64,000 nt of DNA from Chloroflexota bacterium (lineage in GTDB: Bacteria; Chloroflexota; Anaerolineae; Aggregatilineales; Phototrophicaceae). Positions within the stretch are counted from its first letter, which is position 1. Each line of letters opens with the position of its first letter. The stretch covers positions 1 through 64,000 of the forward strand of contig JACAER010000017.1 of assembly GCA_013388745.1 (NCBI GenBank), given 5' to 3'. This document shows, in pieces, positions 9,267 to 18,612 of this stretch. A program made the position numbers and the translations under genes. The notes beneath the pieces were generated by a model, which did no database searches, had not been told where the DNA came from, and saw only the letters and a program-made list of their open reading frames with translations.

Positions 9267-10004
9267 CTACCCTTCCAGCATCGGCACGGCAGGCTGCGAT
9301 TTGGGCTTGCGTGGTCTGGGGCGAATCGTGTTGAAGAACTTACGGATAAAGTCGGTCACGCCTTCATTAGCCAACAGGCTGCCTTCGGTAATCACCCACT
9401 TGTAGCCAATACGCTGTGCCTGCGCGCGCATCCGTTTTTGCTCGTTACGGAAGTACTTAAGGATGTCTTCAAGCGTGCTGGTCTCCTTCCACAGATCGGA
9501 TTTGTTGACGAGGATGTAGAAGGCTTTGAGCTGGCGGCTGGCTTCCGGCTCGTCTTCGATCATTTGCAGCACAAAATTCAGCGCGTCCTTGTGCAGCGCG
9601 ATGTCGGTGTGATCGAGCATAAAAATGATGCCGCGCGGCTGGGTCTGCCGGAACAGTTCCACCCAGTCGGTTTCCCACATGGCGTATTCGCCGCCCACAT
9701 CGCGCCCGGCTTTGAGTTTCATGTGTTCGTCCGGCTCGATTTTTGACGTGAAATCCGGCACAAGATCACCGCCCGCCGTCGTTGGTTCGGGGGCAAAATC
9801 CGCAATGGTCGCCATATTGCGCCTGAGCCATTCCAGCAGCGTGGTTTTGCCTGTCTGGCGCGACCCCAGCACGACAAACGACAGGCCGCGCACGCGCACA
9901 TACATAAAATCGTTCACTGAACTGGTGAGATCAGAAACACCCTGTGCGACACGCGAGATGGTGCCAAAGATCACGGTGATGAGTTGGTCGATAATACTGG
10001 TCAT
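9267..10004 (-). CDS. TRAFAC-clade GTPase
   Basis: P-loop GSRQTGKTTLL, DVGGEYAMW (G3-like), NKSD (G4); start MTSIIDQ. Confidence 0.75.
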   Translation of the reverse strand: MTSIIDQLITVIFGTISRVAQGVSDLTSSVNDFMYVRVRGLSFVVLGSRQTGKTTLLEWLRRNMATIADFAPEPTTAGGDLVPDFTSKIEPDEHMKLKAGRDVGGEYAMWETDWVELFRQTQPRGIIFMLDHTDIALHKDALNFVLQMIEDEPEASRQLKAFYILVNKSDLWKETSTLEDILKYFRNEQKRMRAQAQRIGYKWVITEGSLLANEGVTDFIRKFFNTIRPRPRKPKSQPAVPMLEG

Positions 10005-10056
10005 TACGTAAAGCCTCCGTTGATGTCTATTACGTAATTCACTCGCTGGCGGTTGT

Positions 10057-10084
10057 AAAAAAAGCCCCCTGCGGCGCAAGGGGC
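10057..10084 (-). terminator. Rho-independent terminator for minus-strand gene 10116-11324
   Basis: Minus strand GCCCCTTGCGCCGCAGGGGGCTTTTTTT. Confidence 0.75.
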
Positions 10085-10115
10085 ATAAACAAGTGGACGC
10101 AGGCTAAAGCGCCGG

Positions 10116-11324
10116 TTAAGACGCGACTTCCGCTTTCGCCGGGATCAAATCCAGGCGTTCCCCCACGACTTTAAAGGCGCGCAGCGCGCGATCAAGATGT
10201 TCCTGACGGTGCGTTGCCATATAGCTGGTGCGCAGTAGGCTGTTACCGGGCAGCACACCGGGCGGCACCACCGGATTGGTATACACGCCTTCTTCGATCA
10301 GCGCGTGCCAGGCCATTGCCGTGCGGAAATCGTCATGCAGGATGATGGGGATAATGGGCGTGTTGCTGCTGCCCGTGTTGTAGCCCAGTTCCTTGAACCC
10401 GGCGCGCATATACTCGGCGTTGCGCCACAGATTTTCGACATGCTGCGGTTCAGTTTCCATGATGTCCAGCGCCTTGAGCGCCGCGGCGGCGTTGGGCGGG
10501 GTAAGCGCCGCCGAAAAGATCAGCGCGCGCGCATGATGCTGGATATAGTGGACGACATCGGCGCTGCCGGCGATAAACCCGCCGATCGACGCGAAGCTCT
10601 TGCTGAATGTGCCCATAATCAGATCAACTTCATCGGTCAAATTGAAATGCGCCGATGTGCCGCGCCCTTGCCCGGTCACGCCAATGCCGTGCGCATCATC
10701 CACCATGATGCGCGCGCCGTAGCGCTTGCAGATGGCGACGATTTCGGGCAGCGGGGCAATATCGCCCCCCATGCTGTAGACGCCATCGACAATCACCAGT
10801 TTGCCAGCGTCAGCGGGCAGCTTGCTCAGGACTTGTTCCAGGCTGGAGACATCGTTGTGGCGGAAGCGTTTCATCTCGCCGCGCGACATAACACAACCAT
10901 CGACAATGCTGGCGTGGTCATCTTTGTCGATGATGACGTAATCACCCTTGCCGACCAGCGCCGAAATCGTGCCGACGTTGGTTTGATAGCCTGTGGAGAA
11001 CACCAGCGCGGCTTCTTTGTTAACAAATTTCGCCAGACGGCGGTCAAGTTCGAGATGGAACTCCAAAGTGCCGTTGAGGAAGCGCGACCCGGTGACGCTG
11101 GTGCCGTAGCGCTCGACCGCTTCAATCGCCGCCCGCCGCACGCGCGGATCGGTGGTCAGCCCCAGATAGTTATTAGAGCCGATCATCACTACTTCCCGGC
11201 CTTCAAATGTCGCGGTGGTGCCTTCTGACTGGCTGAGCGCGCGGAAATAGGGATAAATCCCCATCGCCATGGCTTCTTTTGCAATCGTGAACGACCCTAT
11301 TTTGTCGAATAAATCAGCAGCCAC
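10116..11324 (-). CDS. Alpha-oxoamine synthase (serine palmitoyltransferase / KBL / AONS family)
   Basis: 402 aa; NNYLGL, GSRFLNGT, VDDAHGIGV, TFSKSFASIGGF PLP-Lys motif. Confidence 0.85.
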   Translation of the reverse strand: MAADLFDKIGSFTIAKEAMAMGIYPYFRALSQSEGTTATFEGREVVMIGSNNYLGLTTDPRVRRAAIEAVERYGTSVTGSRFLNGTLEFHLELDRRLAKFVNKEAALVFSTGYQTNVGTISALVGKGDYVIIDKDDHASIVDGCVMSRGEMKRFRHNDVSSLEQVLSKLPADAGKLVIVDGVYSMGGDIAPLPEIVAICKRYGARIMVDDAHGIGVTGQGRGTSAHFNLTDEVDLIMGTFSKSFASIGGFIAGSADVVHYIQHHARALIFSAALTPPNAAAALKALDIMETEPQHVENLWRNAEYMRAGFKELGYNTGSSNTPIIPIILHDDFRTAMAWHALIEEGVYTNPVVPPGVLPGNSLLRTSYMATHRQEHLDRALRAFKVVGERLDLIPAKAEVAS

Positions 11325-11493
11325 GAACTAGACCCCTTTTCCACTCATCTAATGTGTCGCGCCGGGACATCCAGGAAAACCAAATCTTACACCCGACATT
11401 TGTTTGCCTATAACACCGTCGCTTGGCGGAGGTTGTGGGTATCAGTTTAAACCCTTTTGGAAACTTTAACAACAAGTTTGTACTTTTCATCAC

Positions 11494-11523
11494 TTGCAGA
11501 CTGCGACGCGGGCACGCTACAAT
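11494..11523 (+). promoter_or_regulatory. Candidate sigma70-type promoter
   Basis: TTGCAG - 18 nt - TACAAT upstream of 11559. Confidence 0.35.
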
Positions 11524-11558
11524 AGCAGTCCCAGGTGAAAAGAAGGAGATTTACACAG

Positions 11559-11792
11559 ATGTCTTCGCTTACAGTGCGCCGCATCTTTGTTTGGGTTGTG
11601 GGGATGCTTTTGGGGTTTGCTGTCTCTTTCGTGCTGGTGACGGGCGTGATCTGGCGTCTGGTGCCATCCGGCGAAGCGATCAGCGTACAGGATTATGGCT
11701 ACATCTATTTCCTGGTGACCGCCATTCCGATTGGCATCATCTTCGTCGCCTGGCTCGACGGCTTCATGGACACCAAGATTCTGCCGGACTAG
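11559..11792 (+). CDS. Small two-TM membrane protein
   Basis: 77 aa, AAGGAG RBS upstream, two hydrophobic segments. Confidence 0.7.
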   Translation: MSSLTVRRIFVWVVGMLLGFAVSFVLVTGVIWRLVPSGEAISVQDYGYIYFLVTAIPIGIIFVAWLDGFMDTKILPD

Positions 11793-11809
11793 GCTCAAAG
11801 CAACACGCA

Positions 11810-11847
11810 GCGCGCCGCTGGTACGCCAGGGTACACGGCGCGCTTTT
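11810..11847 (+). terminator. Rho-independent terminator
   Basis: GCGCGCCG ... CGGCGCGC TTTT stem-loop 18 nt after the stop. Confidence 0.65.
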
Positions 11848-11938
11848 GATTCTCTACGGGTGTCTGCGCGATATGGCTTAAGTTGTGTCTCACGCTATAA
11901 TTGCAGCGCTCTGGCAGTACATTCATCCTGGCAAACTT

Positions 11939-12763
11939 ATGACAGTGGAACGCGGGTATCTGCTGCCGATCGGCGGCGCAGAAGACAAAATCGCGGCGCG
12001 CGTGATCCTGACACACTTCGTCCAACGCTGCGGTGGTACGGAAGCGATCATTATCGTCATTCCCACCGCTTCGGAAATCCCCGAAGAAGTCGGGCCGATG
12101 TATAAGACGTTATTCGATGCGCTGGGGGTTCAGGAAACACGCATCCTGGACATCCGCACGCGCGAAGACGCCGACAACCCCGCCTCCTCTGCTGTGCTGG
12201 AAGGCGCGACGGGGATTTTTTTGACCGGCGGCGACCAACTGCGCCTGGCGACGATTCTGGACGGCAGCCTGACCGGCGACAGCATTCAGCAGGCGTTCGC
12301 GGCTGGCGTCAATATCGCGGGCACCAGCGCCGGCGCTTCAGCCATGAGCTACGAGATGATCGCCGCCGGGCAAAGCGGCATGGTGCCTTCCCCGAATCTG
12401 GTCGAGATGGGACGCGGGCTGGGGCTGACGCACGAGGCGATCATCGACCAGCATTTCCGCCAGCGCACGCGCATCGGGCGGCTCATCACTGTGGTTATGC
12501 GCTATCCCCATCTGCTCGGAATCGGGCTGGACGAGGATACCGCACTGGAGATCGCGCCCGATAATGCCTGCCAGGTGATCGGTTCTGGCAGCGTGATGAT
12601 TGTCGATGCCAGCCAACTGCTGTACACCGATATTCACGAAGTCGCGCCGGATCGCCTTGTATCCGCTTTAGGCGTCACGGTGCATATTTTGACGCATGGT
12701 TATCGTTATCATCTGGACACACGCCAGCCTTCGCCTGCCGATCTGACACCCGAAAAAGGATGA
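11939..12763 (+). CDS. cphB: Cyanophycinase
   Basis: GTSAGASAMS nucleophile motif; peptidase S51-type layout; directly upstream of cphA. Start at 11939 preferred because a TATAAT occurs within the 5' extension. Confidence 0.9.
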   Translation: MTVERGYLLPIGGAEDKIAARVILTHFVQRCGGTEAIIIVIPTASEIPEEVGPMYKTLFDALGVQETRILDIRTREDADNPASSAVLEGATGIFLTGGDQLRLATILDGSLTGDSIQQAFAAGVNIAGTSAGASAMSYEMIAAGQSGMVPSPNLVEMGRGLGLTHEAIIDQHFRQRTRIGRLITVVMRYPHLLGIGLDEDTALEIAPDNACQVIGSGSVMIVDASQLLYTDIHEVAPDRLVSALGVTVHILTHGYRYHLDTRQPSPADLTPEKG

Positions 12764-12767
12764 GTCT

Positions 12768-15560
12768 ATGCGTATCTTGAACGTTCGCGTCTATCGTGGC
12801 CCCAACATTTACGCTCACCGCACCATGATTCGCATGGAAGTCGATCTGGGTGAACTGGAAGAACACACCACCGACAAGCTGCCGGGATTCAGCGCGCGGT
12901 TGCTCGAACTTGTGCCGACATTGCAAGAACACCGCTGTTCCTATGGCGAAGCGGGCGGTTTCGTGCGGCGCATGGCAGAGGGTACATGGCTGGGTCATGT
13001 GCTGGAACACGTTGCCATTGAGCTGCAATGTCTGGCGGGGACGGTGGTGAGTCGCGGTGCGGAGCACAGCACCGGACAGTACGGACACTATTACATCGCC
13101 TATGAATATCGCGACGAAGAGGTCGGGCGTGAAGCAGGTTATATGGCGCGCGATCTGATCGAGTACCTGCTGCCGGCGGAGATTCCCGGCATCATGACGC
13201 CCGAAGAACGCGCGGAATACGACTTTCATGAAGAATTGCAAAAACTGATCCGGCTGGCGCGCGACAAAGCGCTTGGCCCCAGCACTGCCGGGCTGGTGGC
13301 GGCGGCAGAAGCGCGCGGCGTCCCCTGGATTCGCCTCAACGAGGGCAGTCTGGTGCAGTTCGGGCACGGTAAGTATCAGAAACGCATCGAAGCAACGATT
13401 ACCAGTCTGACCAGCAACATCGCCGTGAGTATCGCCCAGGATAAAGACCTGACCACGCGCCTGCTGCGCGACGCCGGACTGCCTGTGCCGCGCAATATTC
13501 TGGTGGAGGGCGAAGACGCCGCGGTGCGCGCCGCGCTCGATCTCGGTTTTCCGGTGGTGACCAAACCCTTCGACGGCAATCACGGGCGCGGCGTGAGCAT
13601 CGACCTGCGCAGCGAAGAGGAAGTGCGCGCCGGGTATGCGCTGGCGCGCGAAGAAAGTCGGCGGGTGATTGTCGAGCAGTTTTTGGTAGGCAACGACCAC
13701 CGCATCCTCGTGATTAACGGCAAGGTGGCGGCGGTGGCCGAGCGTGTGCCGGGGCATGTGGTGGGCGACGGGCAGCACAGCATCGAAGAGTTGATCGAAA
13801 TCACCAACCGCGACCCGCGCCGTGGGCTGGGCCACGAAAAAACGCTGACGTATCTCGAACTGGATACCCAGGCGCAGCGCTTGATCGAAAAAGCCGGCTG
13901 TACGCCACAAACCGTGCTCAAAGAGGGCGAGCGTTTCATGCTGCGGCTGACAGGCAATCTGTCCACAGGCGGCACGGCCATTGACCGCACCGATGTCATT
14001 CACCCGGTGAACGCCCGCATCGCCACGCGCGCCGTGCAGACCGTTGGCCTGGATATCGGCGGCGTGGATATGATCGCGCCAGACATCTCCAAACCCGTCA
14101 CCGAAACGGGCGGCGGCATTGTCGAAATCAACGCGGCACCCGGTTTCCGTATGCATCTCGCGCCAAGCGAAGGCCAGCCGCGCGATGTAGGGGGCGCGGT
14201 GATCGATATGCTGTTTCCACCGCAAACGCCGGTGCGGATTCCGATCTGCGCGATCACCGGCACCAATGGCAAGACCACCACGACGCGCATGTGCGGACAC
14301 ATCATGCGTCAGGCAGGCTACCAGGTAGGCATGACCACCACCGACGGTATTTATGTCGATGGCGAAATGGTGCTCAGGGGCGACATGACCGGGCCGTGGA
14401 GTACGCGCGCCGTGCTGCGCGAGCCGACGGTAGACTGTGCCGTGCTGGAAGTGGCGCGCGGCGGCATTATTCGCGAAGGGCTGGGCTACGACAAGGCCAA
14501 TGTCGGCTGTGTGCTCAATGTGCAGGCCGATCATCTCGGACTGGGCGGCGTGAACACCATCGAAGACCTGGCGCGCGTCAAACAGGTTGTCGCCGAAGCG
14601 GTTGTGCCCGGCGGGTGGACGGTGCTGAATGCCGATAATCCACACACACGCGCTATGCAGAATCACACCGATGGTGCCATCTGCTGGTTCACGCTTCAGA
14701 GCGACGAGCCGCTGGTGCGCGCGCATATCGCAGACGGCGGACGCGCGCTGCTGGCAGAAAATGATAGCGACGACGAAGTGCTCGTGCTGTATGACAAAGG
14801 CATACGGCAGGTGATTATGCCCATAGGCAGCATCCCGGCGACGTATGGGGGATCGGCGCGTTTTAACGTCGCCAATGCGCTGGCCGCCGCCGCCGTCACC
14901 TACTGCATGGGTGCGACACTCGATACCATCCGGCAGGGGTTGGCGTCGTTCATCATGACGTATGAGGCTGCGCCGGGACGGATGAATGTCTACGAGCAGT
15001 ACCCGTTCCGCGTGATTGTCGATTATGCGCACAACCCCGCCGCCATGAACGCCATGCGCGAATTTCTCCAGCGTTTAGAGATGCAGGGGCGGCGCATTGC
15101 CCTGTTGAGCGCGCCAGGCGACCGCCGCGACGAAGACATACGCGAACTGGCCCGTATCGCCGCCGAGACCTTCGATTATGTGATCTTTCGCGATGATCGT
15201 GATCGCCGCGGGCGGGCAGAGGGCGAAATGCCGCGTATTATGTACGAGGCTGCGCTGGCGACGGGCAAAACGCCGGAAAACGTCGAGATCGTGCTGCAAG
15301 GGGAAGCGGCAGTGCAGCACGCGCTGGACCTCGCGCAGCCCGGCGATCTGGTCATGCTGTTTGCCGAAAACATCAGCGGCACCTGGGATATAGTCACCAA
15401 ATACGGCGAAAGCGAGGCTTACCGCCAGCGTTTCCCAGAAGCGGCGACCGCGCTGGAAAGCCAGCCTGTGCCGCCGGTCGTTGACGAGCACATCAGCGAG
15501 CCGATGGCGGTGGAGGAGATCAAAGAGGCGGCACAAATGCCGCCGCAAGAAAACGCTTGA
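12768..15560 (+). CDS. cphA: Cyanophycin synthetase
   Basis: 930 aa; ATP-grasp region, Mur-ligase P-loop GTNGKTTTTRM, VDYAHNPAAM. Confidence 0.95.
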   Translation: MRILNVRVYRGPNIYAHRTMIRMEVDLGELEEHTTDKLPGFSARLLELVPTLQEHRCSYGEAGGFVRRMAEGTWLGHVLEHVAIELQCLAGTVVSRGAEHSTGQYGHYYIAYEYRDEEVGREAGYMARDLIEYLLPAEIPGIMTPEERAEYDFHEELQKLIRLARDKALGPSTAGLVAAAEARGVPWIRLNEGSLVQFGHGKYQKRIEATITSLTSNIAVSIAQDKDLTTRLLRDAGLPVPRNILVEGEDAAVRAALDLGFPVVTKPFDGNHGRGVSIDLRSEEEVRAGYALAREESRRVIVEQFLVGNDHRILVINGKVAAVAERVPGHVVGDGQHSIEELIEITNRDPRRGLGHEKTLTYLELDTQAQRLIEKAGCTPQTVLKEGERFMLRLTGNLSTGGTAIDRTDVIHPVNARIATRAVQTVGLDIGGVDMIAPDISKPVTETGGGIVEINAAPGFRMHLAPSEGQPRDVGGAVIDMLFPPQTPVRIPICAITGTNGKTTTTRMCGHIMRQAGYQVGMTTTDGIYVDGEMVLRGDMTGPWSTRAVLREPTVDCAVLEVARGGIIREGLGYDKANVGCVLNVQADHLGLGGVNTIEDLARVKQVVAEAVVPGGWTVLNADNPHTRAMQNHTDGAICWFTLQSDEPLVRAHIADGGRALLAENDSDDEVLVLYDKGIRQVIMPIGSIPATYGGSARFNVANALAAAAVTYCMGATLDTIRQGLASFIMTYEAAPGRMNVYEQYPFRVIVDYAHNPAAMNAMREFLQRLEMQGRRIALLSAPGDRRDEDIRELARIAAETFDYVIFRDDRDRRGRAEGEMPRIMYEAALATGKTPENVEIVLQGEAAVQHALDLAQPGDLVMLFAENISGTWDIVTKYGESEAYRQRFPEAATALESQPVPPVVDEHISEPMAVEEIKEAAQMPPQENA

Positions 15561-15582
15561 TTCACGACATGGGATTCTAGCA

Positions 15583-16746
15583 GTGCTCGACTGTTTGATT
15601 ATCGGCGGCGGGATTCACGGCACAGCCCTCTCGTATGTGCTGTCGAAAAGGCTGCCGCCCGAACGCCTGCGTGTGCTCGACCCCTATGAAGAACCGCTGG
15701 CACGCTGGGACGCCATGACCGAAAACGTCGGCATGACGTTTTTGCGCTCGCCGCATGTGCATCATCTGCATCCCGACCCGTTTGCGCTGGCGACGTTTGC
15801 GCGCACGCGCGACGGCCAGCCCGACGCGCATTTTATCCCGGTCTTCAGCCGCCCTTCGCTGGCGCTGTTCCATAATTTCAGCAAGCAGTTAATCACGCGC
15901 CACCGCCTGCGTGATCTGCGCGTCACCGGCCGGGCGCGCGGGCTTACGCGGCTGGAAAACGGCTGGCGCGTAGAAACCGAACATGGCGCGCTCGACGCGC
16001 GGCGCGTGATCCTGGCGATCGGCGCGACAGAGCAGCCGCTGTGGCCCGATTGGGCAGAAACGCTGCGTGCTGCTGGCGCGCCTATCAACCACATTTTCGA
16101 CCCGGATTTTCGGCGCAGCCAACTGCCCGCATGGTCAAAACTCGTACTGATCGGCGGTGGGCTGAGCGCGGCGCAAACCGCGCTGGCGTTGGCCGCGCAG
16201 CAGCCGGGCAGCGTTACCCTGCTCATGCGTCACCCGCTGCGCATTTTTTCCTTCGACAGCGATCCCTGCTGGGTCGTGCCCATCTGCCTCAAAGATTTCC
16301 ATACCGAAGCCGATTTTGACCGCCGCCGCGCGATCATCCGGCAGGCGCGCCACAGCGGGTCTGTGCCCGCCGAAATCGCGGAGGAAATACGGGCAGCAGC
16401 GGCGCGCGGCCATTTGGACATACAGATCGGCGAGGCGCAAAGCGCTGAACAACAGCCGCAGGGATACCTGTGCCTGCGTACCGCCACAGGCACGCTCAAA
16501 GCAGATCGTATACTGCTGGCGACCGGCTTTGACCCAGCGCGTCCCGGCGGCGCATGGCTCGACCAGGCCATCACAGATTATGATCTGCCCGTCGCGGCCT
16601 GCGGCTATCCGGTGATCGCCCCCGCGCTGCGCTGGAGTGACGGTCTGTACGTCAGCGGGCCGCTGGCGGAGCTGGAGATCGGCCCGGCAGCCCGCAACAT
16701 CATCGGCGCGCGGCTGGCCGGTGAACGACTGCGTGCGATTTTCTAA
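15583..16746 (+). CDS. FAD/NAD(P)-binding oxidoreductase (monooxygenase-like)
   Basis: GTG start; LIIGGGIHG and LIGGGLSAAQTALAL dinucleotide-binding motifs; LLATGFDPARP. Confidence 0.75.
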   Translation: MLDCLIIGGGIHGTALSYVLSKRLPPERLRVLDPYEEPLARWDAMTENVGMTFLRSPHVHHLHPDPFALATFARTRDGQPDAHFIPVFSRPSLALFHNFSKQLITRHRLRDLRVTGRARGLTRLENGWRVETEHGALDARRVILAIGATEQPLWPDWAETLRAAGAPINHIFDPDFRRSQLPAWSKLVLIGGGLSAAQTALALAAQQPGSVTLLMRHPLRIFSFDSDPCWVVPICLKDFHTEADFDRRRAIIRQARHSGSVPAEIAEEIRAAAARGHLDIQIGEAQSAEQQPQGYLCLRTATGTLKADRILLATGFDPARPGGAWLDQAITDYDLPVAACGYPVIAPALRWSDGLYVSGPLAELEIGPAARNIIGARLAGERLRAIF

Positions 16747-16876
16747 TCCTCGCCACAGGCAAGCCCGCTACAATGCCCCGTACAGTGTACAACAGTCAGT
16801 TTTCAGTAGAACGCAAGTGGGCAATGCTGGCGCATTGGCCCGCAGCTACGCGCACCCAGTGTGATAAGGGAGAACC

Positions 16877-17521
16877 ATGAGCGAAATTCTGCCGCCTGAA
16901 TTTTTCGCGCGTGCCGACGAAAGCGATGACAGCCATTTTTACAGCGCGCCGCGCAAGCTGGTGCATATCGACGAAGGCGCGATTACGGCGGTGAGCGAGA
17001 TCTTCGCCGAACTGCTGCCGCCAACCGGGGACTATCTGGATTTAATGAGCAGTTGGCGTTCGCATCTGCCGGCGGGTTTTCGCCCGACGCGCGTGGTCGG
17101 GCTGGGGATGAACGCGGCGGAGATGGCCGATAACCCGCAGCTCAGTGAGTATGTCGTGCATGACTTGAACAAGCAGGCGCAGATGCCTTTCGCAGCAGCA
17201 GAATTCGACGCGGCGTTTTGCACCGTTTCGATACAATACCTGACTCGGCCTGTGCAGGTGTTCCGCGAGGTGCGGCGCGTGCTCAAGCCGGAAGCGCCGT
17301 TTATCGTGACCTTTTCCAACCGCTGTTTTCCCACCAAGGCCGTCGCCATCTGGCTTTCGACCAGCGACCGGCAGCATATGGCGCTGGTGACGCAGTATTT
17401 CGAGGCAGCGGGCGGTTGGCATCATCTGAACGCCTGTCGATGGCAAACGCGCCCGACATGGTTCGGCGCGGGCGATCCGCTGTATGTGGTGTGGGCGCGC
17501 AAGGCGGGCGACCTGGCATAA
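16877..17521 (+). CDS. Class I SAM-dependent methyltransferase
   Basis: LDLMSSWRSHLP, VVGLGMNAAEM, FREVRRVLKPEAPFIVTFSNRCFPTKAV. Confidence 0.8.
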   Translation: MSEILPPEFFARADESDDSHFYSAPRKLVHIDEGAITAVSEIFAELLPPTGDYLDLMSSWRSHLPAGFRPTRVVGLGMNAAEMADNPQLSEYVVHDLNKQAQMPFAAAEFDAAFCTVSIQYLTRPVQVFREVRRVLKPEAPFIVTFSNRCFPTKAVAIWLSTSDRQHMALVTQYFEAAGGWHHLNACRWQTRPTWFGAGDPLYVVWARKAGDLA

Positions 17522-17538
17522 CGACAAAGGGGGTTTTT

Positions 17539-18372
17539 ATGAATTCACCGTTGGTGAGCACAGAATGGCTGGCGGCACATCTGCATGAAGTGCGGGTAAT
17601 CGATATTCGCGGGCACGTCGTAGCAGCCAGCGAGCCGCTGCCGCATTATTTCAACCATCACGCCGATTATCTCGTCAGTCATATTCCCGGCGCGCTGTTT
17701 GTCGATTGGGTACACGAGATCACCGACCCCGCAGACCCGCGCCACGCGCTGATCGCGCAGCCGGAACGCTATGCGGCGGCGATGAGCCGTCTGGGTATCG
17801 GCCAGGACACCTTCGTAGTGACCTATGATGACGCCAACAGTATGTTTGCGGCGCGGCTGTGGTGGAGTCTGCTGTACTATGGACACGAGAAAGTGGCGGT
17901 TTTGGATGGCGGCTGGCACAAGTGGACGCGCGAAGGCCGACCAGTGAGCACCGAGATACCGACGATCGCGCCGGCAGCCTTTGTGCCGCGCGTGAACGCG
18001 GCACTGCGCGTGAACGCCGATCAGGTGGCGGCGCTGAGCGCGGAATCGCGCCTGATTGATGTGCGCACAGTAGAGGAATTCACCGGGAAATCGTCGCGCG
18101 CCAGGCGCAAGGGGCATATCCCCGGCGCGCGCAGCCTGCCGCGCATGGAACTGGTAGCGCAGGATGGAACGCTGCCCACGCCTGAGCGGCTGCGGGCGCA
18201 GTTCGGCGCGGTGGGGGTGGACGAAGGGACAGAGAACACGGTGTTCTACTGCAACGCGGGGGTTTCGGCCAGTTATGGGCTGCTGGCGCTGCGCGTGGCG
18301 GGATTCGACGGCGCGGTATATGATGGGTCGTGGAAGGACTGGGGCAACGATGAGACCAGGCCGGTTGAGTGA
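17539..18372 (+). CDS. Sulfurtransferase (two-domain rhodanese)
   Basis: 277 aa; VFYCNAGVSASYGLLALR active-site Cys loop; LDGGWHKW. Confidence 0.9.
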   Translation: MNSPLVSTEWLAAHLHEVRVIDIRGHVVAASEPLPHYFNHHADYLVSHIPGALFVDWVHEITDPADPRHALIAQPERYAAAMSRLGIGQDTFVVTYDDANSMFAARLWWSLLYYGHEKVAVLDGGWHKWTREGRPVSTEIPTIAPAAFVPRVNAALRVNADQVAALSAESRLIDVRTVEEFTGKSSRARRKGHIPGARSLPRMELVAQDGTLPTPERLRAQFGAVGVDEGTENTVFYCNAGVSASYGLLALRVAGFDGAVYDGSWKDWGNDETRPVE

Positions 18373-18524
18373 CGAGTGACGGGTTGACAGCCGCCACCCG
18401 GCAGCAGAGTGACTCTTGACATTGGGGTAAGAATGCATATCATAATGAATGCGAAAGGGTCATAAAAGCTCAGTCATTACTTTTTCCTCGCTGGTATTTA
18501 AGTAAAACGCGACATTCAAATTGG

Positions 18525-18553
18525 TTGAAATGGGCGCAAAGGTATGGTATAGT
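18525..18553 (+). promoter_or_regulatory. Sigma70-type promoter for the ABC exporter operon
   Basis: TTGAAA - 17 nt - TATAGT with extended -10 (TGG). Confidence 0.55.
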
Positions 18554-18612
18554 ACTTTTGTGCATAACGAACATCCGTTCATATCGCCCTACCCCCAACG
18601 AAAGAGGCTCAC

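Noticed and set aside
10305-11228. 307-aa plus-strand ORF opposite the alpha-oxoamine synthase
   Set aside because: Antisense shadow; PLP enzyme on minus strand is clear
12675-15032. 785-aa minus-strand ORF opposite cphA
   Set aside because: Antisense shadow ORF in GC-rich sequence; His/Arg/Gln-rich, no motifs, while plus strand encodes clear cyanophycin synthetase
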